From: an uncultured Prevotella sp.
GTDB taxonomy: Bacteria > Bacteroidota > Bacteroidia > Bacteroidales > Bacteroidaceae
Direction: 5' to 3'
Length of the DNA stretch: 64,000 nt
Assembly (NCBI GenBank): GCA_900543585.1
Contig: UQRP01000008.1
Coordinates: 1-64,000, forward strand
The translations under genes were made by a program, and so were the position numbers. The notes under the pieces were generated by a model. That model searched no databases, was not told where the DNA came from, and saw only the letters and a list, made by a program, of their open reading frames with translations. Each line of letters opens with the position of its first letter. The first letter of the stretch is position 1. Positions 9,029 to 16,970 of the stretch are shown in pieces.

Positions 9029-9820
9029 TTACTTTTGGTAATCGTACTTTCGGTTGTAGCCAAATCCGGATTTAGGATACCAGTCTTTTTCTACTGAAAT
9101 TTGCAGTGAGAAGTTATGATTGGGTGTCCACCGGACGGCTGCACCGAGACGGTCGCCAAAAGGATTGTATCCGAAGCAACCATCATAATAGTCGTAGAAG
9201 CCTGGATAGCCATAGTAATAAGGATAGCCATATCCAGCCATGCCACTATTGGCAAGAGACTTCTGTCCATAGATGTAGGCTGACCAGTGCTCATCGAAGT
9301 TGTAGCCTAATTCTCCATATAGTCCTCCGTTGGTGATATTGATACCATCCCAGTTGAGGTGGTTCATATATCCTCCTACGGTCAGCCATCCGCGTTTTCC
9401 TAATGGGGCGGTGTAGTCCAGATTGACATTCTGAGCGAATCCGGCGCCATGAGGCGCTCCCTTCCCAAAGCCCGCCATGACGCTCAGTCCTACACTGCCA
9501 TGCAGGGCTCCTTTGCTTTTCTCTTCTCTCTGAGGCTTGATGGACGCGAGGCTTACAGAAGATGTGTCGGCAATCTCACCACCTCCCTGGTATGAATAGT
9601 CCTGTGCTGGCGTCTTGATAAACGGCGAGCCTACCGCCTGCCAGGTAGAGCCAGTAGCTGGGTTGGTCTGCAACAAGGCAGAGCCGGGTACAAATCTGAC
9701 TGCACCATGGTTGTTGATGATGGTGGATTCGCGCTGGGCCCAGGTGGAGACGGAGAAGACAGTGAAGATGAGGAGGGCAAGTCCTCGTAATAGAATGAAT
9801 CTGATATTTCTGTTGTTCAT
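9029..9820 (-). CDS. putative outer-membrane barrel protein, unknown
   Basis: 263 aa with a signal peptide (hydrophobic segment at residues 8-26, cleavage near STWA-Q). The mature part has alternating polar and aromatic strands and a Gly/Tyr-rich stretch at about residues 200-220 (YGYPYYYGYPGFYDYYDG), as seen in small outer-membrane proteins. I do not recognise a family. It is convergent with copA (3 bases apart) and divergent from the aromatic leader. A candidate -7 element CAAAATTA (minus-strand TAATTTTG) lies at 9840-9847. Confidence 0.7.
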   Translation of the reverse strand: MNNRNIRFILLRGLALLIFTVFSVSTWAQRESTIINNHGAVRFVPGSALLQTNPATGSTWQAVGSPFIKTPAQDYSYQGGGEIADTSSVSLASIKPQREEKSKGALHGSVGLSVMAGFGKGAPHGAGFAQNVNLDYTAPLGKRGWLTVGGYMNHLNWDGINITNGGLYGELGYNFDEHWSAYIYGQKSLANSGMAGYGYPYYYGYPGFYDYYDGCFGYNPFGDRLGAAVRWTPNHNFSLQISVEKDWYPKSGFGYNRKYDYQK

Positions 9821-9929
9821 TATTTCGTTTCTTTTGTAGCAAAATTACTCATTACGGGCGTTACGAGATACGTTTTTTATCTTTTTTATGCCAAAATCGC
9901 CCTTTTTCTAAATTTTTTGGCCATTTTTC

Positions 9930-9960
9930 TTGCAGGTCTTAAAGAAAAGCTATAATTTTG
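9930..9960 (+). promoter_or_regulatory. promoter of the aromatic amino acid operon
   Basis: TTG at 9930-9932 and TAATTTTG at 9953-9960 are 20 bases apart, a full match to the Bacteroidota promoter layout. Transcription would start near 9967, about 20 bases before the leader peptide ATG. Confidence 0.8.
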
Positions 9961-9985
9961 CCCTCGTAAAATAAGAAAGACAGTT

Positions 9986-10060
9986 ATGAACGCATACGCA
10001 ACATATTCCTATTATTACTTTTACTTTGCAAGAAATTGTGAAGCGGGAAGTTGCGTGTAA
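9986..10060 (+). CDS. Tyr/Phe leader peptide (attenuation)
   Basis: A 24-codon open reading frame between the promoter and the operon terminator. Eight of the first 14 residues are aromatic: Tyr at 4, 7, 9, 10, 11 and 13, Phe at 12 and 14. The core YYYFYF is encoded at 10010-10027. This is the classical composition of an amino-acid biosynthesis leader, and the structural genes downstream make Phe and Tyr. The end of the reading frame contains the antiterminator arm (10039-10048), so the position of the translating ribosome decides which RNA structure forms. Too short for routine gene calling. Confidence 0.85.
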   Translation: MNAYATYSYYYFYFARNCEAGSCV

Positions 10061-10146
10061 ATTTCAACTTAAGACTAAGGTATAACCTAAGGATAAGGTA
10101 TACGTCAAGGTCCCGCTTCAAGAATATTGAGGCGGGATTTTTGTTT
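10039..10146 (+). promoter_or_regulatory. transcription attenuator: antiterminator and terminator
   Basis: The terminator stem is 10111-10121 with 10127-10137 (11 bp, one G-U pair, loop GAATA) followed by TTTTTGTTT. Its 5' arm is also perfectly complementary over 10 bases to 10039-10048 (TGAAGCGGGA) inside the leader peptide, so the two pairings exclude each other. A ribosome stalled on the Tyr/Phe codons leaves 10039-10048 free and the terminator cannot form. A ribosome that reaches the stop at 10058-10060 covers that arm and transcription ends. A small extra hairpin is possible (10048-10053 with 10065-10070). Confidence 0.82.
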
Positions 10147-10177
10147 ACGACCCTTAGACATTAGTTTAAAAGAAGAT

Positions 10178-11008
10178 ATGAAGAGAATAGCAATACAAGG
10201 CATGCGTGGTTCGTTTCACGACATAGCGGCGCATGAGTATTTTCAAGGAGAGCAGGTGCAGATTATCTGTTGTGACACTTTTGAAGAGGTCTTCGGAAAC
10301 ATCCACAAGGACCCTACCGTCATAGGCATGCTTGCTATTGAGAATACCATTGCCGGTTCACTGCTCCACAACTATGAGCTGTTACGGGACAGCGGTACCA
10401 CTATCGTTGGCGAACACAAATTGCATATCACTCATAGCATCTGCTGTTTGCCCGATGATGACTGGACAACGATTCATGAGGTTCATTCACATCCGGTGGC
10501 TTTGATGCAGTGTCGTAACTATCTTTCTAATCATCCTGAACTTAAAATCGTAGAGGGCGAGGACACGGCAGGCAGCGCACAATATATTTATGAGCATCAG
10601 TGCCATGGGTGGTCGGCCATCTGCCATGCCGATGCAGCGCGGATGTATAATATGAAGGTGCTTGAAGACCATATAGAAGACAATAAGCATAATTTCACCC
10701 GTTTCCTTGTTGTCTCTGATCCTCATAAGGCTGACTTCCTTCGGCCGCTCAATCAATCGAACAAGGCCAGTCTCGTCTTCTCACTTCCTCATGCTGAGGG
10801 CTCGCTTTCCAAAGTCCTTACGATTCTTAGCTTTTATGATATTAATCTTACGAAGATACAGTCCTTACCTGTCATTGGTCATGAGTGGGAGTATATGTTC
10901 TATGTAGATGTCACTTATGAGGATCTTATCCGATACCGCCAGTCCATAGACGCAATAACCCCATTGACCAAGAGTCTGAAGATTCTCGGCGAGTATAGTG
11001 CAGCATAA
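10178..11008 (+). CDS. pheA: prephenate dehydratase
   Basis: 276 aa monofunctional prephenate dehydratase, which converts prephenate to phenylpyruvate in Phe synthesis. The catalytic domain covers about residues 1-180, starting IAIQGMRGSFHDIAA and including the conserved N-T-I-A-G-S run (IENTIAGSLLHNYELL) and the catalytic T-R-F (NFTRFLVV). A C-terminal ACT domain at about 195-275 contains an ESRP-like segment replaced here by SLPVIGHEWEYMFYVD, and is expected to bind Phe for feedback inhibition. I start at the ATG at 10178 because the upstream in-frame sequence is the attenuator hairpin. First structural gene of the operon. Confidence 0.93.
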   Translation: MKRIAIQGMRGSFHDIAAHEYFQGEQVQIICCDTFEEVFGNIHKDPTVIGMLAIENTIAGSLLHNYELLRDSGTTIVGEHKLHITHSICCLPDDDWTTIHEVHSHPVALMQCRNYLSNHPELKIVEGEDTAGSAQYIYEHQCHGWSAICHADAARMYNMKVLEDHIEDNKHNFTRFLVVSDPHKADFLRPLNQSNKASLVFSLPHAEGSLSKVLTILSFYDINLTKIQSLPVIGHEWEYMFYVDVTYEDLIRYRQSIDAITPLTKSLKILGEYSAA

Positions 11009-11036
11009 CGATAATCAACTTAAAGGTAGCATAAAT

Positions 11037-12200
11037 ATGAAACCAGCAGATAGAGTAGACAGTGTTCAAGAATATTACTTCAGCCGCAAGCTGAAGGAAG
11101 TGGCAAAGCTCAATGCAGAGGGCCTGGACATCATTTCCTTGGCTATCGGTTCTCCCGACATGCCCCCATCCAAGCAGACTATCGATAAGCTCTGCGAGGT
11201 GGCCAGCGACCCCAATGCCCATGGCTATCAGCCTACGAGTGGACTCCCTGAACTTCACAAGGCTATGGCAGGTTTCTACCATCGTGTCTATGGCGTTGAC
11301 CTTGACCCCATGACGGAGATACAGCCCATCATCGGCTCCAAGGAAGGAATCATGTATGTCACGTTGGCGTTCTGCAATCCGGGCGATAAGGTCTTAATTC
11401 CGGATCCTGGTTATCCTACTTATACAGCTGTGAATAAAATTTTCGGGACACAGATTGTCAATTACGACCTTCGTGAAGATAATGGTTGGCAGCCCGACTT
11501 TGACCAGTTGGAGAAGATGGACCTCAGTGGCGTCAAGGTGATGTGGGCCAATTATCCGAATATGCCTACTGGTGGCAATGCCAGAATTGAGACATTAGAG
11601 CGGCTTGTAGACTTTGCCAAACGCCATGACATTCTTGTCGTCAACGACAACCCCTATTCGCTGATACTGAATGAGCATCCTATGAGTATCATGCAGGTGC
11701 CTGGCGCTAAGGACTATTGCGTGGAGTTCAATTCGATGTCAAAGAGCCATAACATGCCAGGATGGCGTGTGGCCATGATGATAAGCAACAAAGAGTATAT
11801 CTCATGGATGTTCAAGATACAGAGCAACATAGAGAACGGCACCTTTAAGGGCATACAGCTCGCCGCTGCTGAGGCTTACAACACGAATACGCCTGAGTGG
11901 CATCGTGTGAACAACATTGAGAACTACAGTCGCCGCCGCGCTATTGCCGAGGATATCATGCGCGCTCTGGACTGCACCTTCGATCCCTCTCAGGTAGGTA
12001 TGTTCCTTTGGGGCAGAATTCCGGATAAATATAAAGATGTGGAAGAGCTCACAGAGAAGGTGCTGCATGAGGCCCGCGTATTTATCACGCCCGGTTTCAT
12101 TTTCGGCAACAATGGTAAACGCTATATCCGCATCAGCCTCTGCGCCAAGGACGAGAAGATGCAGGAGGCATTACGTAGAATAAAGGCATTAAAAAAATAA
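11037..12200 (+). CDS. PLP-dependent aminotransferase, probably aromatic
   Basis: 387 aa class I/II fold-type I aminotransferase. The PLP-binding lysine is Lys236 in SMSKSHNMPGWRVA. The substrate arginine is in the C-terminal YIRISL segment, and the small motif NYPNMPTG is at about 170-177. It resembles the LL-DAP/aspartate aminotransferase branch. Its position between prephenate dehydratase and DAHP synthase makes transamination of phenylpyruvate and 4-hydroxyphenylpyruvate its likely job, but specificity is inferred from context. The ATG at 11037 is preferred over an upstream ATG at 10998, which lies inside pheA. Confidence 0.88.
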   Translation: MKPADRVDSVQEYYFSRKLKEVAKLNAEGLDIISLAIGSPDMPPSKQTIDKLCEVASDPNAHGYQPTSGLPELHKAMAGFYHRVYGVDLDPMTEIQPIIGSKEGIMYVTLAFCNPGDKVLIPDPGYPTYTAVNKIFGTQIVNYDLREDNGWQPDFDQLEKMDLSGVKVMWANYPNMPTGGNARIETLERLVDFAKRHDILVVNDNPYSLILNEHPMSIMQVPGAKDYCVEFNSMSKSHNMPGWRVAMMISNKEYISWMFKIQSNIENGTFKGIQLAAAEAYNTNTPEWHRVNNIENYSRRRAIAEDIMRALDCTFDPSQVGMFLWGRIPDKYKDVEELTEKVLHEARVFITPGFIFGNNGKRYIRISLCAKDEKMQEALRRIKALKK

Positions 12201-12253
12201 TAACACACTATTGGGATAGAGCTTCTCTTCTCAGTAATAAAAATCTTGAGGTT

Positions 12254-13324
12254 ATGGAATTGGAACTTGAACCATTAAATTTGCCATCTGACAATGGTGG
12301 CGACCGCCCATTGGTTATTGCCGGCCCGTGCTCGGCAGAGACAGAGGAACAAGTGATGACAACCGCCCGTGAGCTTGCCGCCAAAGGCTGCCATATGTTC
12401 CGTGCCGGTGTTTGGAAACCGCGTACCAAGCCCGGAGGCTTCGAGGGTAATGGCGAGAAGGCATTGCCTTGGATGCAGGAGGTGAAGAAAGAGACGGGCA
12501 TGCTGACAGCCATAGAAGTGGCTACACCCGAACATGTTGAGTTAGCCCGCAAGTATGGCATTGACATTCTGTGGGTAGGTGCGCGCACTACTGCCAACCC
12601 CTTTGCCATGCAGGAGCTTGCTGACAGTTTGAAGGGCTTTGAGGGTCCCGTCCTCGTAAAGAATCCTGTCAATCCTGATCTGGAACTGTGGATAGGAGCA
12701 CTGCAGCGCATCAACCAGGCAGGCATCAAGCGCTTAGGTGCCATTCACCGTGGCTTCTCCAGCTACGACAAGAAGATATACCGCAACCTGCCCCAATGGC
12801 ACATCCCCATTGAATTGCGCCGCCGCATCCCCAACCTGCCCATCATCTGCGACCCAAGCCACATCGGCGGAAAGCGCGAACTGGTTGCCCCCCTCTGCCA
12901 GCAGGCAATGGACTTAGGATTCAACGGGCTGATTGTGGAGAGCCACTGCAATCCCGAGAAGGCGTGGACAGATGCCAGCCAGCAGGTGTCGCCTGATATC
13001 CTTGACTACATCCTCAGTCTGTTGGTAGTCAGAAGCGAGCATTCCACAACAGAGGGCTTGCGACAGCTTCGGTCCCAGATTGATGAGCTTGACAATCAGC
13101 TTATGGACCTCCTGGCAAAGCGCTTCCGTGTTTGCCGTGAGATAGGAACCTTCAAGAAGGAGCACAATATGACAGTCCTCCAGGCCAGCCGATACAGTGA
13201 GATCTTGGAGAAGCGTGGCGCCCAGGCATCACTTTGCGGAATGTCGCCGGAATTCGCTGCCCATATCTTTGAACTCGTCCATGAGGAGAGTGTGAGACAG
13301 CAGTTGCAGATAGTTAACGAATAA
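12254..13324 (+). CDS. DAHP synthase - chorismate mutase fusion
   Basis: 356 aa bifunctional enzyme. Residues 1-260 or so are a type I-beta DAHP synthase (3-deoxy-7-phosphoheptulonate synthase, first step of the shikimate pathway): AGPCSAETEEQ, the metal-binding Cys in that motif, WKPRTKPGGFEG and CDPSHIGGKREL. Residues 265-356 or so form an AroQ-type helical chorismate mutase with RSQIDELDNQLMDLLAKR and the catalytic Arg/Lys/Glu pattern. In related fusions the mutase part also serves as the feedback sensor for prephenate or chorismate; that is family knowledge, not seen here. It combines the entry and the branch-point steps of Phe/Tyr synthesis in one operon. Confidence 0.93.
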   Translation: MELELEPLNLPSDNGGDRPLVIAGPCSAETEEQVMTTARELAAKGCHMFRAGVWKPRTKPGGFEGNGEKALPWMQEVKKETGMLTAIEVATPEHVELARKYGIDILWVGARTTANPFAMQELADSLKGFEGPVLVKNPVNPDLELWIGALQRINQAGIKRLGAIHRGFSSYDKKIYRNLPQWHIPIELRRRIPNLPIICDPSHIGGKRELVAPLCQQAMDLGFNGLIVESHCNPEKAWTDASQQVSPDILDYILSLLVVRSEHSTTEGLRQLRSQIDELDNQLMDLLAKRFRVCREIGTFKKEHNMTVLQASRYSEILEKRGAQASLCGMSPEFAAHIFELVHEESVRQQLQIVNE

Positions 13325-13333
13325 GAAAGACGG

Positions 13334-13367
13334 GGAGTGGGTGAGAAAAGGCTCACTCCTTTTCTCC
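13334..13367 (+). terminator. weak hairpin between aroF/Q fusion and tyrA
   Basis: GTGAG (13341-13345) pairs with CTCAC (13352-13356), loop AAAAGG, followed by TCCTTTTCTCC. An alternative 9-bp pairing GAGAAAAGG/CCTTTTCTC overlaps it. It could reduce transcription into tyrA, but it is weaker than other terminators in the window. Confidence 0.35.
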
Positions 13368-13380
13368 TATAATCTTGATA

Positions 13381-14163
13381 ATGAAAATATTAATAATGGG
13401 AGCTGGAAAGATGGGCTCCTTCTTTATCGATCTTTTGAGTTTCGACCATGAGGTTGCAGTTGTTGAGAAAGACGCTAAACGGATGCGGTTTACGTACAAC
13501 TGCCAGAGGTTTACTACGATGGATGAGGTGAAGGCTTTTGCACCTGATCTCGTCATCAACGCCGTTACGGTCAAGTACACCATTCCGGCTTTCGAAGAGA
13601 TTCTTCCCTATCTGCCACAGAATTGCATCATCTCGGATATTGCTTCTGTGAAGACAGGGCTGAAGGACTTCTATGAGAAGACAGGACACCCATATACCTC
13701 TACCCACCCTATGTTTGGTCCTACTTTTGCCAATCTCAACCAACTCTCAGAAGAGAATGCTATCATTATCAGCGAGGGGGATTATATGGGCAGAATCTTC
13801 TTCCGCGACCTTTACAGTCGTCTGGGCCTGCATATCTATGAGTATACCTTTGAGGAGCATGACAAGACGGTGGCCTACTCTTTGTCAATACCGTTTGTCT
13901 CCACATTCGTCTTTGCTGCCGTCATGAAGCATCAGGATGCTCCTGGCACAACCTTCAAACGGCATATGGGTATTGCCAAGGGGGTGCTGTCTGAAGACGA
14001 CTACCTGCTTCAGGAGATTCTCTTCAATCCTTATACCCATGACCAGGTGGCACAAATACGCACCGAACTCAAAGAGCTCCTTCAGATTATAGACAATAAA
14101 GATGCGCAAGGCATGAAGGCGTATTTTACAAAGATAAGGAAAAATGTTGCCGAGCAAGAATAA
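13381..14163 (+). CDS. tyrA: prephenate dehydrogenase
   Basis: 260 aa. An N-terminal Rossmann domain (ILIMGAGKMGSFFIDLL) binds NAD(P). The conserved THPMFGPT motif at about residues 112-119 and the helical C-terminal dimerisation domain mark prephenate dehydrogenase, which makes 4-hydroxyphenylpyruvate for Tyr synthesis. The short form lacks chorismate mutase and ACT domains, consistent with mutase being supplied by the preceding fusion gene. I use ATG 13381; a TTG two codons earlier is possible. Last gene of the aromatic operon. Confidence 0.92.
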   Translation: MKILIMGAGKMGSFFIDLLSFDHEVAVVEKDAKRMRFTYNCQRFTTMDEVKAFAPDLVINAVTVKYTIPAFEEILPYLPQNCIISDIASVKTGLKDFYEKTGHPYTSTHPMFGPTFANLNQLSEENAIIISEGDYMGRIFFRDLYSRLGLHIYEYTFEEHDKTVAYSLSIPFVSTFVFAAVMKHQDAPGTTFKRHMGIAKGVLSEDDYLLQEILFNPYTHDQVAQIRTELKELLQIIDNKDAQGMKAYFTKIRKNVAEQE

Positions 14164-14180
14164 CGGCAGAAAATGAAATA

Positions 14181-14217
14181 TAAAAGCTCCAAATGGATTT
14201 TCCATTTGGAGCTTTTA
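14181..14217. terminator. bidirectional terminator after tyrA
   Basis: A perfect 17-bp inverted repeat (14181-14197 with 14201-14217) has a 3-base loop, with A and T runs on its flanks. It ends the aromatic operon and the opposite-strand small gene, whose stop codon abuts it. Confidence 0.92.
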
Positions 14218-14346
14218 TTATAGAGCCTCGTCATCAGGCTTATGGAGCTGTCGTTTTATTTTCGGCATATGCTTCTTGTTACGTAGCCATGCTTGTTTAC
14301 GTTCTTCGTAATCTTGTCTGTGACGCTCAAGAAAGTTGTCTGCCAT
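14218..14346 (-). CDS. small highly charged protein, 42 aa
   Basis: A 42-residue reading frame starting with MADNFLERHRQDYEERKQAW. It is rich in Lys, Arg and His with an acidic end (KPDDEAL) and no signal peptide or membrane segment. It follows the DUF4270 gene (stop to start 10 bases) and ends exactly at a strong terminator, so it looks like the last gene of the glgA-like/DUF4270 operon. Similar short charged proteins occur in Bacteroidales from memory. I know of no function; a basic surface suggests nucleic acid or ribosome contact, which is only a guess. Confidence 0.65.
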   Translation of the reverse strand: MADNFLERHRQDYEERKQAWLRNKKHMPKIKRQLHKPDDEAL

Positions 14347-14356
14347 AATAAATGCT

Positions 14357-15883
14357 TTATTTAAATTTACTATAGATGACTTCAAGCTTTATAGGACTGT
14401 CAGACGAGGTGCCTTTGACGAGTTTTGTGCTCTTCAGTGTCATGTCGTGAGCCACTTTTGAAGGGGTCGTTGATGAACTTGATGAGCTTGACGAGCCATA
14501 GTAGTAATAATAGTGATAACTTGAACTACTACTTGTCGATGTTGACGTCGTCGTCACTGTCACAGGGATGATAACAGCTTTATTCCAGTCCGCTGATCTT
14601 TTGCTCTTGTCTATGGCAGCCATAGCTGTTATGATGCCGGAAATATTGCTGAAGGTGTAGCAGTTGCCGCTCGATGTCGTCGATGCACTCGTGGAAAGGG
14701 TGGTCACGTATGATGTGCGGTTGTTATAAACCTCATTATTCTCAAAGAAAGAGTATAAACTGTCCTTGGGTATGAGCAACACTGTTTTCGGAGCACCAAA
14801 ATTGTAGTCACTTTCTGTGGCGCTGTTGATGCGCTGAAAGGTAAGGGTGGCACCGGCAATATTGTCACTTTCATGATTGCTCATGATGTTGTCAATGGGC
14901 AGGGTTACCTCAGTGAAGATGCCTGCCGGCGTCTTCAGATAAGTGCAACTATTGTCAGCAGCAAGCTTCTTTAGAGTTGCCTTATCGTTGGTATAGTTTG
15001 TCGTCTGAAGAACTTCCTCAGTGCCCCAGAATACATCCAATGCAGTGGCTACGGTGTCGGCATTTACATATTTATAGTAAATGTTGAGCTGTGAGGCATC
15101 GATGTAAGCCATATTTCCCAATCCCGACTTGTGCTTGAAATAGAACCCTGGTACGACATTGTTGCGGAAGGTGTATGCATTCTTGAAGTTGGACGGATCG
15201 TCATAATACTTCTGCATGACGTAAGTGCCATAGTTGCTATACGTCTTTCCGTTCTCGTCAGTATAAGGATCATTGAGCTTTATCGTGATGTATGGCTCAT
15301 AAGTTGAGGTATCACGTATGCTCTTGGCCACATTATAGTCTGTCAGCGCATAGACCTTATCCTTGTGTATGCCATTCTGGCGGATATAGCCTTCTGCCAT
15401 GGGGTCGAAGTTGCTGTAATAGTTACGGTCTTCGTTCATGGGCTTCCCCATTTCATAAGCAGTCAGCTTCTGTGTGCTGGTGCTGTCTCCATAGAACGAG
15501 GAGTAGAACAGACGCAGCTCACACGAATCAGCTTTTACAATGCCTCTCTGCTCCTTGCCATCAGCATCGTAGGTGACAAGCTTACTCTTCTCTGGGAATC
15601 TGAAGTTCTCCAGACTGAAGAACTGAGCCATGAAGTCTCCTGTGACGTATGCTCCTGTCTCTGGATCACGCACTTTGCCTATACTTCCTGTCGTTGCCCT
15701 GGAAAGTACGGAATCGGCAAGGATGGATTGACTCTCAATGTCAAACGATGCCGTTTCTACGCTTACAGGGTCCACCACATCAGAGATGGAAGAGCCGATG
15801 GCATCGGTAGAATCTGAACAAGATGTAGCCACTGCCATAGCAGCAAGGAACGCTGTTGCGACGGAGTATATTCTGAATTTCAT
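14357..15883 (-). CDS. DUF4270 family lipoprotein
   Basis: 508 aa. The signal peptide ends in a lipobox (VATSCSD, Cys about residue 22), so it is lipid-anchored, probably in the outer membrane. The layout and neighbours fit DUF4270, a Bacteroidota family of unknown function often next to the half-length GT5 gene. Near residues 455-490 there is a low-complexity Ser/Tyr tract (YHYYYYYG then a run of Ser), probably a flexible loop. The start is placed at the ATG one base after the upstream gene's stop; the longer frame would run into that gene. The function is unknown. Confidence 0.82.
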   Translation of the reverse strand: MKFRIYSVATAFLAAMAVATSCSDSTDAIGSSISDVVDPVSVETASFDIESQSILADSVLSRATTGSIGKVRDPETGAYVTGDFMAQFFSLENFRFPEKSKLVTYDADGKEQRGIVKADSCELRLFYSSFYGDSTSTQKLTAYEMGKPMNEDRNYYSNFDPMAEGYIRQNGIHKDKVYALTDYNVAKSIRDTSTYEPYITIKLNDPYTDENGKTYSNYGTYVMQKYYDDPSNFKNAYTFRNNVVPGFYFKHKSGLGNMAYIDASQLNIYYKYVNADTVATALDVFWGTEEVLQTTNYTNDKATLKKLAADNSCTYLKTPAGIFTEVTLPIDNIMSNHESDNIAGATLTFQRINSATESDYNFGAPKTVLLIPKDSLYSFFENNEVYNNRTSYVTTLSTSASTTSSGNCYTFSNISGIITAMAAIDKSKRSADWNKAVIIPVTVTTTSTSTSSSSSYHYYYYYGSSSSSSSSTTPSKVAHDMTLKSTKLVKGTSSDSPIKLEVIYSKFK

Positions 15884-15884
15884 A

Positions 15885-16694
15885 TTATCCAATAATCTTG
15901 TTGTAGAAATCTTTATATGCAGCAGCATAGTCAGGACCCGGATAGTCGAGTAGGGGCTTGCCGGTGGCCTTAGCATAGCTCAAGAGCTCTTTGTTGACAT
16001 CTTCGCCAGCCTCAATGATGCCGTCGCTATAGTCGATGGCAAGTTTACCCAACTCCATGAAATCGAAATGAGTAGGGTACTTGTCTAACAGACTTGCCTT
16101 GGCACTCTTGAACTCCACGCACTGCTTGAATCTGTCGCCTAATGTAGACTTAAACTGATTTTGGAAGAGCGAGGTAACCACTTTAGAGTTAGCAAAGGTA
16201 GGCTCGTCATGATATGCTGTCTTGATATACAAAGGCACCACTCCTGCCATCCAGCCTTGACATTGTATAATATCAGGATTCCAACGGAGTTTTTTCACTG
16301 TCTCCAAAACACCACGTGCAAAGAAAATGGCGCGCTCTCCATTGTCATCATACTCTTCACCGTTATCGTCGGCTGTCATATTCCGGCGCTTGATGAAATA
16401 GTCCTCGTTATCAATGAAGTATACCTGCAAGCGGGAGACGGGGATGCTTGCTACTTTAATGATAAGGGGATGGTCTGTATCGTCAATGACAATATTCATT
16501 CCGGAAAGTCGGATAACTTCATGGAGTTGACCGCGTCTCTCGTTGATATTTCCCCATTTGGGCATGAATGTACGGACATCAAAACCACTTGAGGCAGCTT
16601 TCTGCGGAAGGTTGCGCCCCATTGCTGCCATTTCAGAATCGGGTACGTAAGGAACAATCTCTTGGTTGATGAATAAAATTCTCTTTTTGGCCAT
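15885..16694 (-). CDS. GT5-type glycogen synthase N-terminal half protein
   Basis: 269 aa. It resembles the N-terminal Rossmann domain of glycogen/starch synthases (MAKKRILFINQEIVPYVPD, then VRTFMPKWGNINERR, a YFIDNEDYF segment and DIIQCQGWM). The C-terminal GT-B domain that completes the ADP-glucose site is missing. The canonical KxGGL motif near the N-terminus is replaced by DSEMAAMGRNL. Length and coupling to DUF4270 (1 base between stop and start) suggest a stable family rather than a fragment. Databases usually call such proteins glycogen synthase; catalytic activity is doubtful. It could bind a nucleotide sugar or glycan. Confidence 0.8.
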   Translation of the reverse strand: MAKKRILFINQEIVPYVPDSEMAAMGRNLPQKAASSGFDVRTFMPKWGNINERRGQLHEVIRLSGMNIVIDDTDHPLIIKVASIPVSRLQVYFIDNEDYFIKRRNMTADDNGEEYDDNGERAIFFARGVLETVKKLRWNPDIIQCQGWMAGVVPLYIKTAYHDEPTFANSKVVTSLFQNQFKSTLGDRFKQCVEFKSAKASLLDKYPTHFDFMELGKLAIDYSDGIIEAGEDVNKELLSYAKATGKPLLDYPGPDYAAAYKDFYNKIIG

Positions 16695-16732
16695 TATGTT
16701 GATTTTATTCTATTTACTTATAAATAATGGTG

Positions 16733-16740
16733 CAAAGGTA
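16733..16740 (-). promoter_or_regulatory. promoter -7 element for the GT5/DUF4270 operon
   Basis: CAAAGGTA on the plus strand reads TACCTTTG on the minus strand, 39 bases before the GT5-like start codon. No -33 element at the standard distance was found. Confidence 0.5.
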
Positions 16741-16874
16741 CGAAGAATTAATGACAAAATGGCCGGTTTTGCATGATTTCACACAAATTAAGGGCATTAG
16801 CGCCATCTTTGTTAACGAAAAGAAACAAGTCAATAGGAGAATGATAGAAGTATAAAAAAGAAATATAAAACACG

Positions 16875-16945
16875 GAAGTCCAAAAACTCAGCAAAGAAAG
16901 TGGCAACTCAGTGAGGTGCTACGGAAAGCTGAGCTTTTGGACTTC
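16875..16945 (-). terminator. long hairpin downstream of the carboxyltransferase genes
   Basis: 16875-16892 (GAAGTCCAAAAACTCAGC) pairs with 16928-16945 over about 17 positions. The loop is about 35 bases and holds a smaller hairpin. On the minus strand it follows the biotin carrier stop by 26 bases and leads into GTGTTTTAT. It is a probable terminator, though the T-run is poor, so another RNA role is possible. Confidence 0.5.
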
Positions 16946-16970
16946 TGTATTTAGGAGGTTATCGTCGATG

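Noticed and set aside
10127..10177. Extended start of prephenate dehydratase
   Set aside because: The extra residues are encoded by the attenuator hairpin and T-run; the ATG at 10178 begins exactly at the conserved domain.
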